DNA of 64,000 bases from JBKQVT01 sp963727245 (GTDB lineage: Bacteria > Planctomycetota > Planctomycetia > Pirellulales > Thermoguttaceae). Shown piece after piece: positions 32,147 through 41,209 of this stretch; positions within the stretch are counted from its first letter, which is position 1, and each line of letters opens with the position of its first letter. Made by a program: the position numbers and the translations under genes. The notes beneath the pieces were generated by a model, which had not been told where the DNA came from, ran no database searches, and saw only the letters and a list, made by a program, of their open reading frames with translations. The stretch covers positions 62,001 through 126,000 of the forward strand of contig CAVSFO010000006.1 in NCBI GenBank assembly GCA_963727245.1, given 5' to 3'.

Positions 32147-32184
32147 GGTTGTTCAAAGACCAGATAGGAGAACAAGGATGCGTC
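32128..32184 (+). promoter_or_regulatory. inverted repeat enclosing the transposase start codon
   Basis: GACGCATCCTT (32128-32138) and AAGGATGCGTC (32174-32184) are perfectly complementary; the right arm contains the transposase ATG (32178). RNA made by read-through from outside would fold and hide the start, while a promoter inside the loop would not include the left arm. Confidence 0.55.
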
Positions 32185-33541
32185 AGAAGATGGAAGTCGT
32201 GTTGAGTTTCGAGTCCAGCGACGAAGGATTGCCAAAGGTCGTACGCCAGTATCGTGACCGATACCGGGCCATCAGTCAAGTCCTCGACGACAATCCCGAA
32301 ATCCTCTCGGCCGTCCATAAGGACCTCGCCAAGCTCTCCCACGGCCATGCCAAGGGCCGCAAGGGCGACTACACCTCGGAAAACATTCTGCGGGCCCTGG
32401 TGGTGCAGCACCTCGAAGGGCTGCCCTTCCGTGAGGTCGTCATCCGCATCGGCGGCGAGCCGTTTCTCCAGGACTTCCTCCGGCTGCGGAAGCGGGCCGT
32501 GATGGACTTCAGCTTCCTGGATAAGTGCTTCCTCGCCGTCCGGCCCGCGACTTGGCGGCAGGTCAACGAACTGCTTGGCAAATATGGAGTTGCGGAGGAA
32601 ATGGTCACTCCCAACGTCATCCGCACCGACACCACCGTGGTGGAAGCCAACATCCACTATCCCACCGATGCGTCGCTGCTGTGGGACGCCTGGCGGGTGG
32701 CTTCGCGGCTGCTGGTGCGGGCCAGGGAGATCGCGCCGCGGAGCGTGCCGCACCGCTTCCATGACCGCAAGATCAAGCGACTCTTCCTCTACGTAACCCG
32801 TTACGCGCCCAGCAAATCGGAGTCGCGACAGCGGCAGGTGAAAGCGGCCTTCCGCACCCTCATCGAGCGGATCGCCTGGATCGTGGCCATCGCCGGGGAA
32901 TTCGTGCTCCAGCCAGCCGCGCAGGGCAACGACAACCTGGCAGCGTTGGCCCTGGAGCTGAGGGCGTATCTGCCGGCCATGCAAAAGGTTGTGGCCACCG
33001 CGCGGCGGGCGCAGCTCGACGGCGAGACGGTCCCGGCCGCGGATCGCGTGTTCAGCCTCTTCGAGCGGCACACGGAATTGATCAAGCGCGGGCGGCGGGA
33101 GAAGCCGGTCGAGTTCGGCCACAAGGTGCTGTTGTGCCAGACGGCCGAGAAGTTCATCACCGATTACGAGGTCTACGAGAAGCAGATTCCCGACTGCGAA
33201 CTGACCGAGGCGGTGATCGCGCGTCACGAGAAGCTCTTTGGCAGCAGGCCCGAGGTCTTGGCTGCGGACAAGGGCTTCTGTCCGGCCGAGGCGAAGTTCG
33301 CGGAGTTGGCCGAGCAAGTAGACACGCTGGCCATTCCTCGGCGCATGCAGGACTTCGTGGACAAGGTGCTGAGGCACTGGCAGGCGTTTGCGCCGGGATC
33401 GAGGGGACTATTTCCGGCTTGAAGCGCGCCTTTCGGCTGATTCGTTGTTTCTTTCGAGGATTTAGGGGTTTTTCTGCGGCGGTGGGCCTGGGCGTGTTCT
33501 GTCACAACCTGATCGTATTGGCCGAACACGAGCCCGACTGA
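32178..33541 (+). CDS. ISNCY family transposase, single frameshift near the C-terminus
   Basis: From ATG 32178 (AGGAG upstream) the frame gives MRQKMEVVLSFESSDEGLPK, the dimerisation/HTH-like N-terminus (ENILRALVVQHLEGLPFREV), and DTTVVEANIHYPTDASLLWD, the DDE transposase signature region, with further acidic motifs ending in VLAADKGFCPAEAKF. At about 33399 (GCGTTTGCGCCGGGATC) a base is missing: the first phase stops at 33422, whereas the next phase continues GIEGTISGLKRAFRLIRCFF to a stop at 33541. The second piece holds the essential final acidic residue (E in GIEGT), so the element is probably inactive unless the indel is an error. Confidence 0.85.
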
Positions 33542-33545
33542 CGGT

Positions 33546-34065
33546 CGCCATGGGAGAAAACGAGGTGGAATCATGATGAAGCAGGAGACGCTCTGCGCCG
33601 GCTCGGCGAACTCGGCCAACCCAGGCCGCCTAGTTCATCCAACCCGACATGCTAAACTCCAGGCGGTCCTAAAGTTGAGGAGACCATCCCGACGCCGCCG
33701 GCCGCGAAACCACCTTCCACAACAGAAACTAATTCGTTAAGCTTGGCTGCGATGGCGGGAATGTTAAGGGACATGCGTAGCGTCTCCCGTTGCGCCGTCA
33801 ATGGCGCTGGGCCGAGTCGCCGAACCGATTCATTGACTCATTCTCCATTTCATTAGCATATTCGTGTCCGCAATGGGCCACAAGTGGGGGTCGTCCCCTC
33901 ACCCATCGTCTCCCGACTTGAAACCACCACAGGGATCGCCTGGGTGGACCAGTCCTCAACGACTTACCGCGAGTTAAAGAAGGAGATCCTCAACGAAATC
34001 CCCTCATGCCTGAACGTAGCCTGCGGCAACGACGCGGGCTACGACTATGCCGGAGCCAGAAGATG
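33546..34065. other. intergenic remnant region
   Basis: 520 bases without a supported gene, between the IS and the broken integrase; probably debris of earlier insertions. Confidence 0.5.
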
Positions 34066-34777
34066 CTATCCGGTGGTGCCGGTAGCCTGGAGGAGATGGT
34101 CGTGACCGACCTTGCCGTTCGCCCCATCCGGCGGCGCCGGCAGCGACTGGATCGCCAGGGTGCAGTCGTGGATCTCGATGTGGGTGTAGACGCCCAGGGT
34201 CAACCGAATGTCGCTGTGGCGGGCCAAGGTCTGGGCCATCTTGGGCGAAATGCCGGCCCGCTCGAGATTCGTGATGAATAGATGCCGCATGCTATGGAAA
34301 TCGGCAAACAGCCCTCGGTGGTCGCGATAGCAAAGGTAGTCGGTTCTCAGCCGCTCGGCACGCTCCTCGGCCGTCTCGGCTTCGGCCAGCCAGTTGGCCC
34401 GGGCGGCCGCCAGATCGCGATCCATCATTTTGAACGCCCTCCGCTCCGGGCAGCCGGGAACCAGCTTCGAGATCGGGAATAGCAACTGGCAGGGATCGAA
34501 GCATGGCTTGGCTGCCAGCCACTCCCGAAGTTGCCGGGCCAATTCCGGGTGCAGTACCAGCGTGTCCTTGCGGCGGTGCTTGCTGTGGCGGGCCTCGATC
34601 GTTGCCGTGGGCGGATCGTCGTCCAACCGCAGATGACTCCGGCGTCAGGCTGCTGATTTCCGATTTGCGAAAGCCGGTCCAAGCGGCCAGGATGTACAGC
34701 ATCGCCCGATCGGGACCGGGTAGGCCCTCGACACGCTTTCCCATGATTTCACGGAAACGGTACCAAAACGACCCCAT
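34066..34777 (-). pseudogene. truncated, frameshifted tyrosine recombinase
   Basis: Two minus-strand phases together reconstruct the catalytic half of a second integrase. The upstream phase reads GPDRAMLYILAAWTGFRKSE (first catalytic Arg in TGFRKSEISSLT). After a frameshift near 34.64 kb the other phase reads DDDPPTATIEARHSKHRRKD, then ADFHSMRHLFITNLERAGIS with H-x-x-R and ARHSDIRLTLGVYTHIE with the probable nucleophile Tyr. The N-terminal half is absent. It is a relic of another integrative element. Confidence 0.75.
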
Positions 34778-34993
34778 TTCTTGCCCGAACTAGCTCCTGA
34801 TCCGGCCTCTCTTCCGAGCCGCTTGCACTGCCGGACCGACCCACGAAGGTCGGGCAAGGTGATGCGGAGGTAACTCATGCTCGTCGTACACCATTCGTGG
34901 CGTTCGGATATACGTACACTGGGGCATTTCCCGTGGAAGGACATTATGATATAGTAACATCTTCAATATGTCCGATAAGGAGCTATAATTGGA

Positions 34994-35263
34994 ATGGCTG
35001 GGGTTGCAGCGTTTGAAATCGACGGAATCACGCTGTGGTTCTGGTCTGATGACCATGAGCCGCCGCAATTTCATGCGAAGCGAAACGGCGAATGGGAGGT
35101 CAAGGTTCATTTCATGCGGGCACCGAACGAGATGATTAAGGTGAAATGAATGAAACGAAAGATGCGAGGAAATCTTCGCCGGGACCTCTGTCGTCTTGCC
35201 GAAGAGCACAGGTTTGCCCTTTTGCAGCAGTGGGAAGAAATCCAGCGAGGTCAACATGGCTGA
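34994..35263 (+). pseudogene. DUF4160 gene interrupted by an in-frame TGA
   Basis: ATG 34994 (AAGGAG upstream) encodes FEIDGITLWFWSDDHEPPQF, then HAKRNGEWEVKVHFMRAPNE, the typical DUF4160 core with the PPQFHA line, and stops at TGA 35147-35149. Immediately after, in the same phase, ATG 35150 begins 37 codons (RGNLRRDLCRLAEEHRFALL, then QQWEEIQRGQ) that look like the normal C-terminal helix of this family. One stop codon thus separates one gene into two parts, as if a TGG had become TGA. The end overlaps the DUF2442/HTH start by 8 bases. DUF4160/DUF2442 pairs are often treated as toxin-antitoxin-like. Confidence 0.6.
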
Positions 35264-36185
35264 ATCGCTCATGGCACGGAATGAAGCGTCGGTAACGATT
35301 CCCGGCAAGTTCGATATTGTAGCGGCAAATTCACCATTTAGCGTGATTTGCATTGCGTGTCGCCACGCACTGCCCACTGCCATCCAGCGACGAACTAAGG
35401 TGTGGTCTTTCAACCGGTGGACAGACATACTTTGGGAACGAATGAAGGGGGAACAGGTATCACCACTGCTCGTGATCTCCCGTCTGGCTGATATCCCCGA
35501 GGAAGCGGCTGTCATTCAGAGTGTTGGTCACCGAGATAGAAAGTACCTTCTGTTCGTTGAGGACATGCCTGTCGAAGCCATTTCATCCCGAATTCCACGT
35601 TTGCACGTTCGGGACTCTCAGCGACTACATATTGCGAGAGAGCGGGATATGAAAGCAATATCAGCAATCATATCTCGGGCAATCGCTGGGATCGCCTTCG
35701 GTAAGCAGCATGTAGGAATTGTGGACGCATGGATCGAAGAGAATTCACTTGTTGTACTCTTCCCTGCATTCGACAGACTCAGAGTGCCACTTTCGAAGCT
35801 GGCGAAGTACCTTGGAACCAACAAGGATGAGATCAGGACATTTGAGATCGACGAGGATGGAAGTTTTCTTTACTGGCCTCATGCCGATGTGCATTTAGGG
35901 CCAGATCAGTTTCACGCCATGGTTGACCCAACCGCAGCCGTCACTCTTCAACAGAGGTCGTCCCAGTTCAATAAGGAATATGGCGAGGCTATTCGTTCGC
36001 TGCGAGAGGAACGTGGCGTAAAACAGACTGCGATCGAGGGAGTCACGGATCGCCACCTGAGACGAATTGAGCATGGTCAACTCCCGGTGACAAGTAATGT
36101 TCTGCGATCTCTGGCAAGAGCACATGGGATGGACGTATCCCGATACATGGCAGAACTGGCAAAGCGATTGGGCAGGAAAGGATGA
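35256..36185 (+). CDS. DUF2442-like domain and XRE helix-turn-helix protein
   Basis: 309 residues from ATG 35256, which overlaps the DUF4160 stop. Residues ~150-230 (GIVDAWIEENSLVVLFPAFD, then FEIDEDGSFLYWPHADVHLG) match the DUF2442 pattern with the WPHADVHLG line, followed by PDQFHAMVDPTAAVTLQQ. Residues ~245-305 are an XRE HTH (AIRSLREERGVKQTAIEGVT, then RHLRRIEHGQLPVTSNVLRS). The N-terminal ~140 residues are an additional alpha/beta domain. With the upstream DUF4160 it would form an antitoxin-regulator and toxin-like pair; the partner is broken here. Confidence 0.75.
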   Translation: MAESLMARNEASVTIPGKFDIVAANSPFSVICIACRHALPTAIQRRTKVWSFNRWTDILWERMKGEQVSPLLVISRLADIPEEAAVIQSVGHRDRKYLLFVEDMPVEAISSRIPRLHVRDSQRLHIARERDMKAISAIISRAIAGIAFGKQHVGIVDAWIEENSLVVLFPAFDRLRVPLSKLAKYLGTNKDEIRTFEIDEDGSFLYWPHADVHLGPDQFHAMVDPTAAVTLQQRSSQFNKEYGEAIRSLREERGVKQTAIEGVTDRHLRRIEHGQLPVTSNVLRSLARAHGMDVSRYMAELAKRLGRKG

Positions 36186-36286
36186 TTGCCTTCTCGGGAC
36201 GCCATGCCGAGTGCAGTGCCCCGGCCGGAATCCACAGCCACGGAGCCCGGTCTTGCTTCATCGGGGTTTGGCTGGAGTAAGCCGCA

Positions 36287-37195
36287 TCAGTGGATAATCT
36301 GGCAGTTCGGCATCGCCTGCCGACGCTTCTTCACACCGGCATCGCTGACCTTGGTGCCGTTGAGCACAAGCCATTGGAGTCGGGCCAATCCTTTGAGGTG
36401 TTCCAGCCCGGCATCGCTGACCTTCGTGTTGCGAAGGTCCAGCACTTGGAGTTGGGTCAATCCTTTGAGGTGTTCCAGCCCGGCGTCGCCGACTTGCGTA
36501 TTGCTGAGAAACAGCACTTGGAGTTGGGTCAATTCCTTGAGGTGTTCCAGTCCGGCATCGCTGACCTTCGTGTCGTCAAGGTACAGCACTTGGAGCCGGG
36601 TCAATCCCTTGAGGTGCTCCAGCCCAGCATCGCCGACTTGCGTATTGCTGAGAAACAGCCCTTGGAGTTGGGGCAATCCTTTGAGGTGTTCCAGTCCGGC
36701 ATCGGCAATTGTTGAGTTGACAAGATTGTCCTGCGTCACGCTCACGAATAGATCATCTCCCGACAACCCCCGCAGCCATGCTGGCTCGGGCGGCTCTCCT
36801 GTGGTGTTCCTCGGGTCCCGCTCGTAGTCGTAAGTTACCCTACACCCGAGCTTGTTAATCTCGTCCGCCGCCGCCTTTTGCTCCCTCGCCGCTTTCATCT
36901 CCGTCTCCAGCCAAGCGAACGGGAGAGCCACGCCGGCAGTCAGCACGAACAGCGACAGGATGCTGAACTGAAACCGCCACTTGAAAATCACGGCGGCAAG
37001 GAACCAGAGGAACATCAGCAGCAAGAAAACGCCGACAGCGGTCACAGCGATCAGCATCGTCCAGCCCTTATGTTGGTTGAACGGGAACCAGCGGAACCAC
37101 GCTGACAGAAACAGCAATCCCTCCACGGCCAGGAGGACCGGCAGCAGGCGATCGGGCGTGGGAACGAACCAGCGGCGAGAGGAGGCGTCGGCCAT
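36287..37195 (-). CDS. membrane-anchored leucine-rich-repeat protein
   Basis: 302 residues from ATG 37195. Three hydrophobic helices in the first ~90 residues (LLPVLLAVEGLLFLSAWF, then TMLIAVTAVGVFLLLMFLWF and SILSLFVLTAGVALPFAWL) anchor it in the membrane, with a following charged helix. From about residue 150 six LRR units repeat DAGLEHLKGLTQLQVLDLRN with KVSDAGLEHL starts and 24-residue spacing. This is a common planctomycete design for cell-surface or periplasmic protein-binding domains. Confidence 0.88.
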   Translation of the reverse strand: MADASSRRWFVPTPDRLLPVLLAVEGLLFLSAWFRWFPFNQHKGWTMLIAVTAVGVFLLLMFLWFLAAVIFKWRFQFSILSLFVLTAGVALPFAWLETEMKAAREQKAAADEINKLGCRVTYDYERDPRNTTGEPPEPAWLRGLSGDDLFVSVTQDNLVNSTIADAGLEHLKGLPQLQGLFLSNTQVGDAGLEHLKGLTRLQVLYLDDTKVSDAGLEHLKELTQLQVLFLSNTQVGDAGLEHLKGLTQLQVLDLRNTKVSDAGLEHLKGLARLQWLVLNGTKVSDAGVKKRRQAMPNCQIIH

Positions 37196-37269
37196 GCCCG
37201 CATTATAGTCGATGCCGTCCAACGGAGGGAATACGGACCCTATACCGCCAGCCTGCGATCCGTCGGCAT

Positions 37270-37641
37270 CTTCGGCTCGTAAAACCGGAGGAGCGACCGG
37301 GAATCTATGGCGCTGATTACCTCCAAAGGGCTTTCGCCACCGCTATTGGCCTTGGAGCCAACCGGCCCCAAGATGCTGTGTATCCAACGTCTCTGGTTGA
37401 CGGAGACGGCAAGGCGTATGACGGGGCCAACAAGTATGTGCCGCACTTCCCCAAGGGGCTGACTCCGCCGGCCAAGGGTTTCTGGTCGCTGACAATGTAC
37501 GACGGCGACTACTTCTTCGTGGCGAACCCACTCAACCGCTACACCCTCAGCCCCCGCAACGCTCTGAAGTACAACGAGGACGGCTCGCTAGAGCTTTTCA
37601 TCCAGGACGCTTCGCCAGGCAAGGAGAAAGAATCGAACTGG
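37270..37641 (+). pseudogene. C-terminal fragment of a DUF1254/DUF1214 protein
   Basis: An open plus-strand stretch reads GIYGADYLQRAFATAIGLGA, then TSLVDGDGKAYDGANKYV and GFWSLTMYDGDYFFVANPLN, the conserved C-terminal part of DUF1254/DUF1214 proteins, and ends with KEKESNWRP exactly where the duplicated TPR gene segment begins. Both the N-terminal part of the gene and its last ~30 residues are missing. Confidence 0.75.
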
Positions 37642-37646
37642 CGACC

Positions 37647-38450
37647 TTACTTCGGCTTGTACCCAAGCTTCTGGGCTTGTGCAAAGTCCTCTTCAGCCTT
37701 GGCCTTTTCGCCTTTCTTCTCGTATGCCACGCCCCGGTTCTGGTACGCCTGGGCGTCTTTCGGGTCGAGCCGAATCGCCTCCGTGCAATCGGCGATAGCC
37801 TTGTCGAAATTGCCCCTCAATCCGTAGGCAACGCCCCGGCTGGAGTACATCGTTGCGCTGGTTGGATCAAGCCGGATCGCCTCGGTAAAGTCGGCAATGG
37901 CCTCGTCGAGTCTGTCCGTATGAGCATAGGTAACAGCCCGGTCGAAATAAGTAGTGGCATCGTTGGGATTGAGGCGAATCGCTTCGCTGTAGTCCTCAAT
38001 CTCCTTGTCGAAGTTGCCCTTCTTGCCGTAGGCCTTGCCCCGGTTGTAGTATGCAAGGGCCGAGTTCGGGACGAGTCGGATTGCTTCGGTGCAGTCGGCG
38101 ATAGCCCTGTCGTAGTCGCCCTTCCCTGTAAAAACATTGGCCCGGTTACAGTATGCCAGCGCCAGCTTCGGGTTGATTTCAATGACTTTGGTGAAATCGG
38201 CGATGGCCTTGTCGAGGTCGCCCGCATGAGCATAGACAACAGCCCGGCCGAAATACGCCTCATGGTCCTTCGGGTCCAGCCGAATCGCCTCGGCGTAGAC
38301 AGCGATGGCTCCATCAAAGTCGCCTTCACTGAGAAGTTGCTCGCCTTTCTTCAGTGCCTCTGCCGCCGATTTAGGCTCGTCAGCTATCGATAAGCCAGGC
38401 ATCAGCGTCCCAACGACCAGCACCACCAGCATCCATCTTCGAGCGTTCAT
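37647..38450 (-). CDS. secreted TPR-repeat protein (copy 2 of a duplicated gene)
   Basis: 267 residues, same length and domain order as the gene at 7808-8611: a Sec signal peptide (MNARRWMLVVLVVGTLMPG) followed by six to seven TPR units of the AIADFTEAIRLDP type. Differences from copy 1 are scattered substitutions such as SQGDFDG/SEGDFDG. The reading frame continues upstream to 38957, but only because it joins a broken gene; the ATG at 38450 matches the start of copy 1. The stop abuts the DUF1214 fragment. Confidence 0.88.
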   Translation of the reverse strand: MNARRWMLVVLVVGTLMPGLSIADEPKSAAEALKKGEQLLSEGDFDGAIAVYAEAIRLDPKDHEAYFGRAVVYAHAGDLDKAIADFTKVIEINPKLALAYCNRANVFTGKGDYDRAIADCTEAIRLVPNSALAYYNRGKAYGKKGNFDKEIEDYSEAIRLNPNDATTYFDRAVTYAHTDRLDEAIADFTEAIRLDPTSATMYSSRGVAYGLRGNFDKAIADCTEAIRLDPKDAQAYQNRGVAYEKKGEKAKAEEDFAQAQKLGYKPK

Positions 38451-38474
38451 GACGAGTTCTCCTGTTGGAAGGTT

Positions 38475-38600
38475 GAATCGAGTAGGCGTAATCTTGATGC
38501 CTTGCTTGGTCAAGGCCGTAGCGATTTCCCCGGTCAATGCCTTCGGAAGGGTCTTCAGGCAGTCACGCACTGCCCGGGTCTTATTGACTTTCTGTTTTGT
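38475..38600 (-). pseudogene. fragment of a planctomycete HTH-like regulator
   Basis: Just upstream of the TPR copy, in the same frame, lies a piece reading NKTRAVRDCLKTLPKALTGE, then IATALTKQGIKITPTRFN. It resembles the short conserved domain of planctomycete proteins of the form K-x-xAVRDYLKxxPKA-xxxEIxxALxKQGIxVTP, probably a winged helix. Nothing downstream of it remains. Confidence 0.5.
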
Positions 38601-38717
38601 TCGCCAGGTTCCCGATACTCGGTTACTGACGGAATGAACAAGTATTGGTCCGTGGAATCGATGGAACAAACCGCAAGGTGATATTAACGCCTCCTTCAGA
38701 TAACGGAGGTTCTGAAT

Positions 38718-38936
38718 ATGCGGACAAAACGGGCGGGGCCCTGTCTGACCGACGTGCTGCGTCGAATCGCCGCCATTCCACCCGGCGACACGGTTGCCCT
38801 GGAATCGCTGTTGCCGGATCGCTGGATCGCCGCCCATCCCCGGCATCGGCTGGAGCAGCGGGAGGAAGAATCCCGCGAGGCCCAGGCCCGTCGTCGCCGG
38901 AAACGGGCCGCTCGCCGCGCGATGGTTGTGTCGTAG
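38718..38936 (+). CDS. small basic hypothetical protein, 72 aa
   Basis: ATG 38718 is behind GGAGG at 8 bases' distance. The product has a folded-looking N-terminal half (LTDVLRRIAAIPPGDTVALE) and a long Arg/Glu helix (EQREEESREAQARRRRKRAA). No family is recognised, but the ribosome site and isolation from other frames support it. Confidence 0.5.
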   Translation: MRTKRAGPCLTDVLRRIAAIPPGDTVALESLLPDRWIAAHPRHRLEQREEESREAQARRRRKRAARRAMVVS

Positions 38937-39096
38937 CCGACGACCACTCCTTGGCATTTGTCTCGTGGCGGCTTCCCCCGGGTTTTGCCGGTCTGTATAA
39001 TGACGACCTGCACCCCGGCCTCTGCACGGTCACCACGCTGTTGGCCTGCGGCCTGGTCGGTCTGATCCGTCTGCGCATCCGGTAGAGGAGGTCAAC

Positions 39097-41051
39097 ATGT
39101 CAGCCACGCAACGCCGCCTATTGGGAATCGCCATTGGGCTCTGTGCTTTGATTGCTCCGGGAACAGCTCGATCGGCTGCCGAGGACGCCCGGGGCGTAGC
39201 CGTCCGCATCGAGCCCGACAAGCTCGCCATCGGCAATGAATTCCTCGCTTGGGAAATGAAGCTGCAGAACGGTGCATGGGCACCGCGTCCGTCACCAATC
39301 GCCGCACGGGAAAAGTCACGACATTCCGGGGCGAGGACTTCGTATTGGAGTTTGCCGGCGGCCGGAAGATCGCCGCTAGCGAGTTTCGCGTCGAGAGCGT
39401 CCGGGAACAGCCCTTCGAGGGCGGCAAGCAGTTGGTCCTGCACTTCACGCACAAGGACTGCACGGCGCAGCTAACCACCGCAATGAAACCCGGCCAGTGG
39501 TGGGCGCGGCGTTGGCTCACGGTTCGCACGGGCCCCGGACGACTGGAAGGCGTGACCTTTGCACGCTGGGATTGCCAAGCGGCGCGCGGTCCTTCCGCAG
39601 CGGGCTTCCCCAACGGCTGCGGCCAACCGCTCTATGTAGACGACCTTTTCCTGGCCATCGCCCATCCGGGCGCCGGCAATTTCGCGACGGCAAGCGGCGT
39701 CTCGTGCCGGCTGGCGGCGCACGACGAGATCGTCGCGGATACTCCCGTCCAATCGCGGGAATTCGTGCTCGGCGCCGGCGAGGCCGGCGCCGCCCGCCGC
39801 GGATTCTGGGGGTATCTCGACGCGACCCGGCCGGTCGCCGCGCACATGATCTTTCTGGTCAACGACTGGTACTGGAGCAACAAGAGCCGTCCGTTGGAGG
39901 CGATGCAGGCGCTGGTGCGAATCAAGCAGGAAACCGGCGTACCGTTGGACTCCTTCACGCTCGACGACGGCTGGGATCTCGATCGGGACGAGGCGACGAG
40001 ACTGTGGGGACGCCTCAACCGGCAGCGGTTCCCCGGCGGCTGGGAGGCGATCCAGGCCGCCGGCCACGCGGCCAATATCGGCGTCTCGCTCTGGTTCAGC
40101 CCGATCGGCGGCTACGATTCGCGGAACCAGCGGGTGGCGTTTGCGCGGACGCACGGCTTCGAGGTCCACGGCGATGCGCTGTGCCTGACCGGCCCTCGTT
40201 ATCAGAAGTACGTGATCGAGTGCTTCTCGCGATGGGCCGCCAAAGGCATGGACTATATCAAGGTGGATGGCTTCTGGCCTGACTGGGGCAAGATGGACCA
40301 TGCAATCCAACAGATGGATGCGCTGATCCGGGTCTTTGCGGAGTGGCACAAGGCGAATCCCAAGCTCGTCATCGGCTACACGTCCGGCTCCAATCCCTCG
40401 CCGTTCTGGCTGCAACATTGCGATTACGTCTGGCGCGGCGGAACGGACGATGACCATGCGGGTACGGGCGATCCGTTCGATCGCTACCATACGTTCGTGG
40501 ACGACTGCCTGCAATTGCACCGCGCCACGGAAATGCCGATCTCCGGGTTCGTGACCTTCGACATCGTGCAGGGACGCACGCGGAGCAGCAGCCGCGAGGC
40601 TTTCCAACGGGGTGTGTGGTGGCTGGCCGCCCGAACCTCACTGCACCATGATTGGTATATCGAAGCCGGCGATCTGACAACCGAGCAGTGGAAACTGCTA
40701 GCGCAGGCCGCGAAATGGGCCAAAGCGCATGAGAAGGTCTTCCGCTTCAGCCGCATGATCGGCGGCGATCCGAGAAAAGGCGAGGTCTACGGTTTCGCGG
40801 CGTTCGACGCCGGCGCGGGCACGCTGGCGCTGCGAAACCCCAGCGGCCAGGTTCGCCGCTTCGAAGGCCGATTGGCCGACTTGTTGGACTTGTCCGAGGC
40901 GGAACGCCGGCGCGCCTATCAACTGCGCGGCGTCTTCGGAGCGACCGGGCCTCTGGCCGGGCGGCGGCCGGCCTCCGATACCTTGCGGATCGACCTGCCT
41001 CCGTTCGCCGTGACCGTTCTTGAGGTCAATGAGCGAATGAGGGCGGATTGA
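39097..41051 (+). CDS. secreted alpha-galactosidase-like glycoside hydrolase with an N-terminal frameshift
   Basis: ATG 39097 (GAGGAGG) encodes a signal peptide (LLGIAIGLCALIAPGTARSA) and continues to about base 39277, where the phase changes; the main phase then runs to 41051. The core (residues ~190-500 of the joined protein) is a (beta/alpha)8 barrel of the GH36/GH27 kind: DSFTLDDGWDLDRDE, GVSLWFSPIGGYDSRNQ, and MDYIKVDGFWPDWG, where the Asp of KVDG is the expected nucleophile. A C-terminal beta domain (FAAFDAGAGTLALRNPSG) follows. It is predicted to cleave alpha-galactosides outside the cell. The frameshift at ...GGTGCATGGGCACC... would destroy the export signal linkage if real. Confidence 0.75.
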
Positions 41052-41209
41052 GCAATCGTGTTTTGCCTATCCGATGGCTGAGCAAATGATCCAGACGGCA
41101 GAATCCTCCTCATACAAGGATGTGGTCGGCTGTCGGTAAACTGCCGGATCGTCGGATGGTGATTCTTTGACGGGAACGGAGTATTCGTGGCGAAAGTTCT
41201 TCTTCTGGT

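Larger units (their letters stand above)
32121..33545 (+). mobile_element. ISNCY-type insertion sequence with a frameshifted transposase
   Basis: A single-transposase element placed next to the PD-(D/E)XK gene. The left end begins around the ATAAAAAGGACGCATCC stretch, where that gene's coding sequence is interrupted. A matching inverted terminal repeat at the right end could not be found, so the right boundary is approximate and may be deleted. No target duplication was recognised. Confidence 0.7.

Noticed and set aside
32094..33377. 427-codon minus-strand frame over the IS
   Set aside because: Antisense to the ISNCY transposase with clear transposase motifs.
33884..34105. 73-codon plus-strand frame
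   Set aside because: No ribosome site and no protein-like pattern; overlaps the end of the integrase remnant.
34790..35515. 241-codon minus-strand frame
   Set aside because: Antisense to the DUF4160 and DUF2442/HTH genes, which match known families and are coupled.
37647..38957. 436-codon reading of the second TPR gene
   Set aside because: The upstream part belongs to a different broken gene and unrelated DNA; the copy at 7808-8611 shows the true start.
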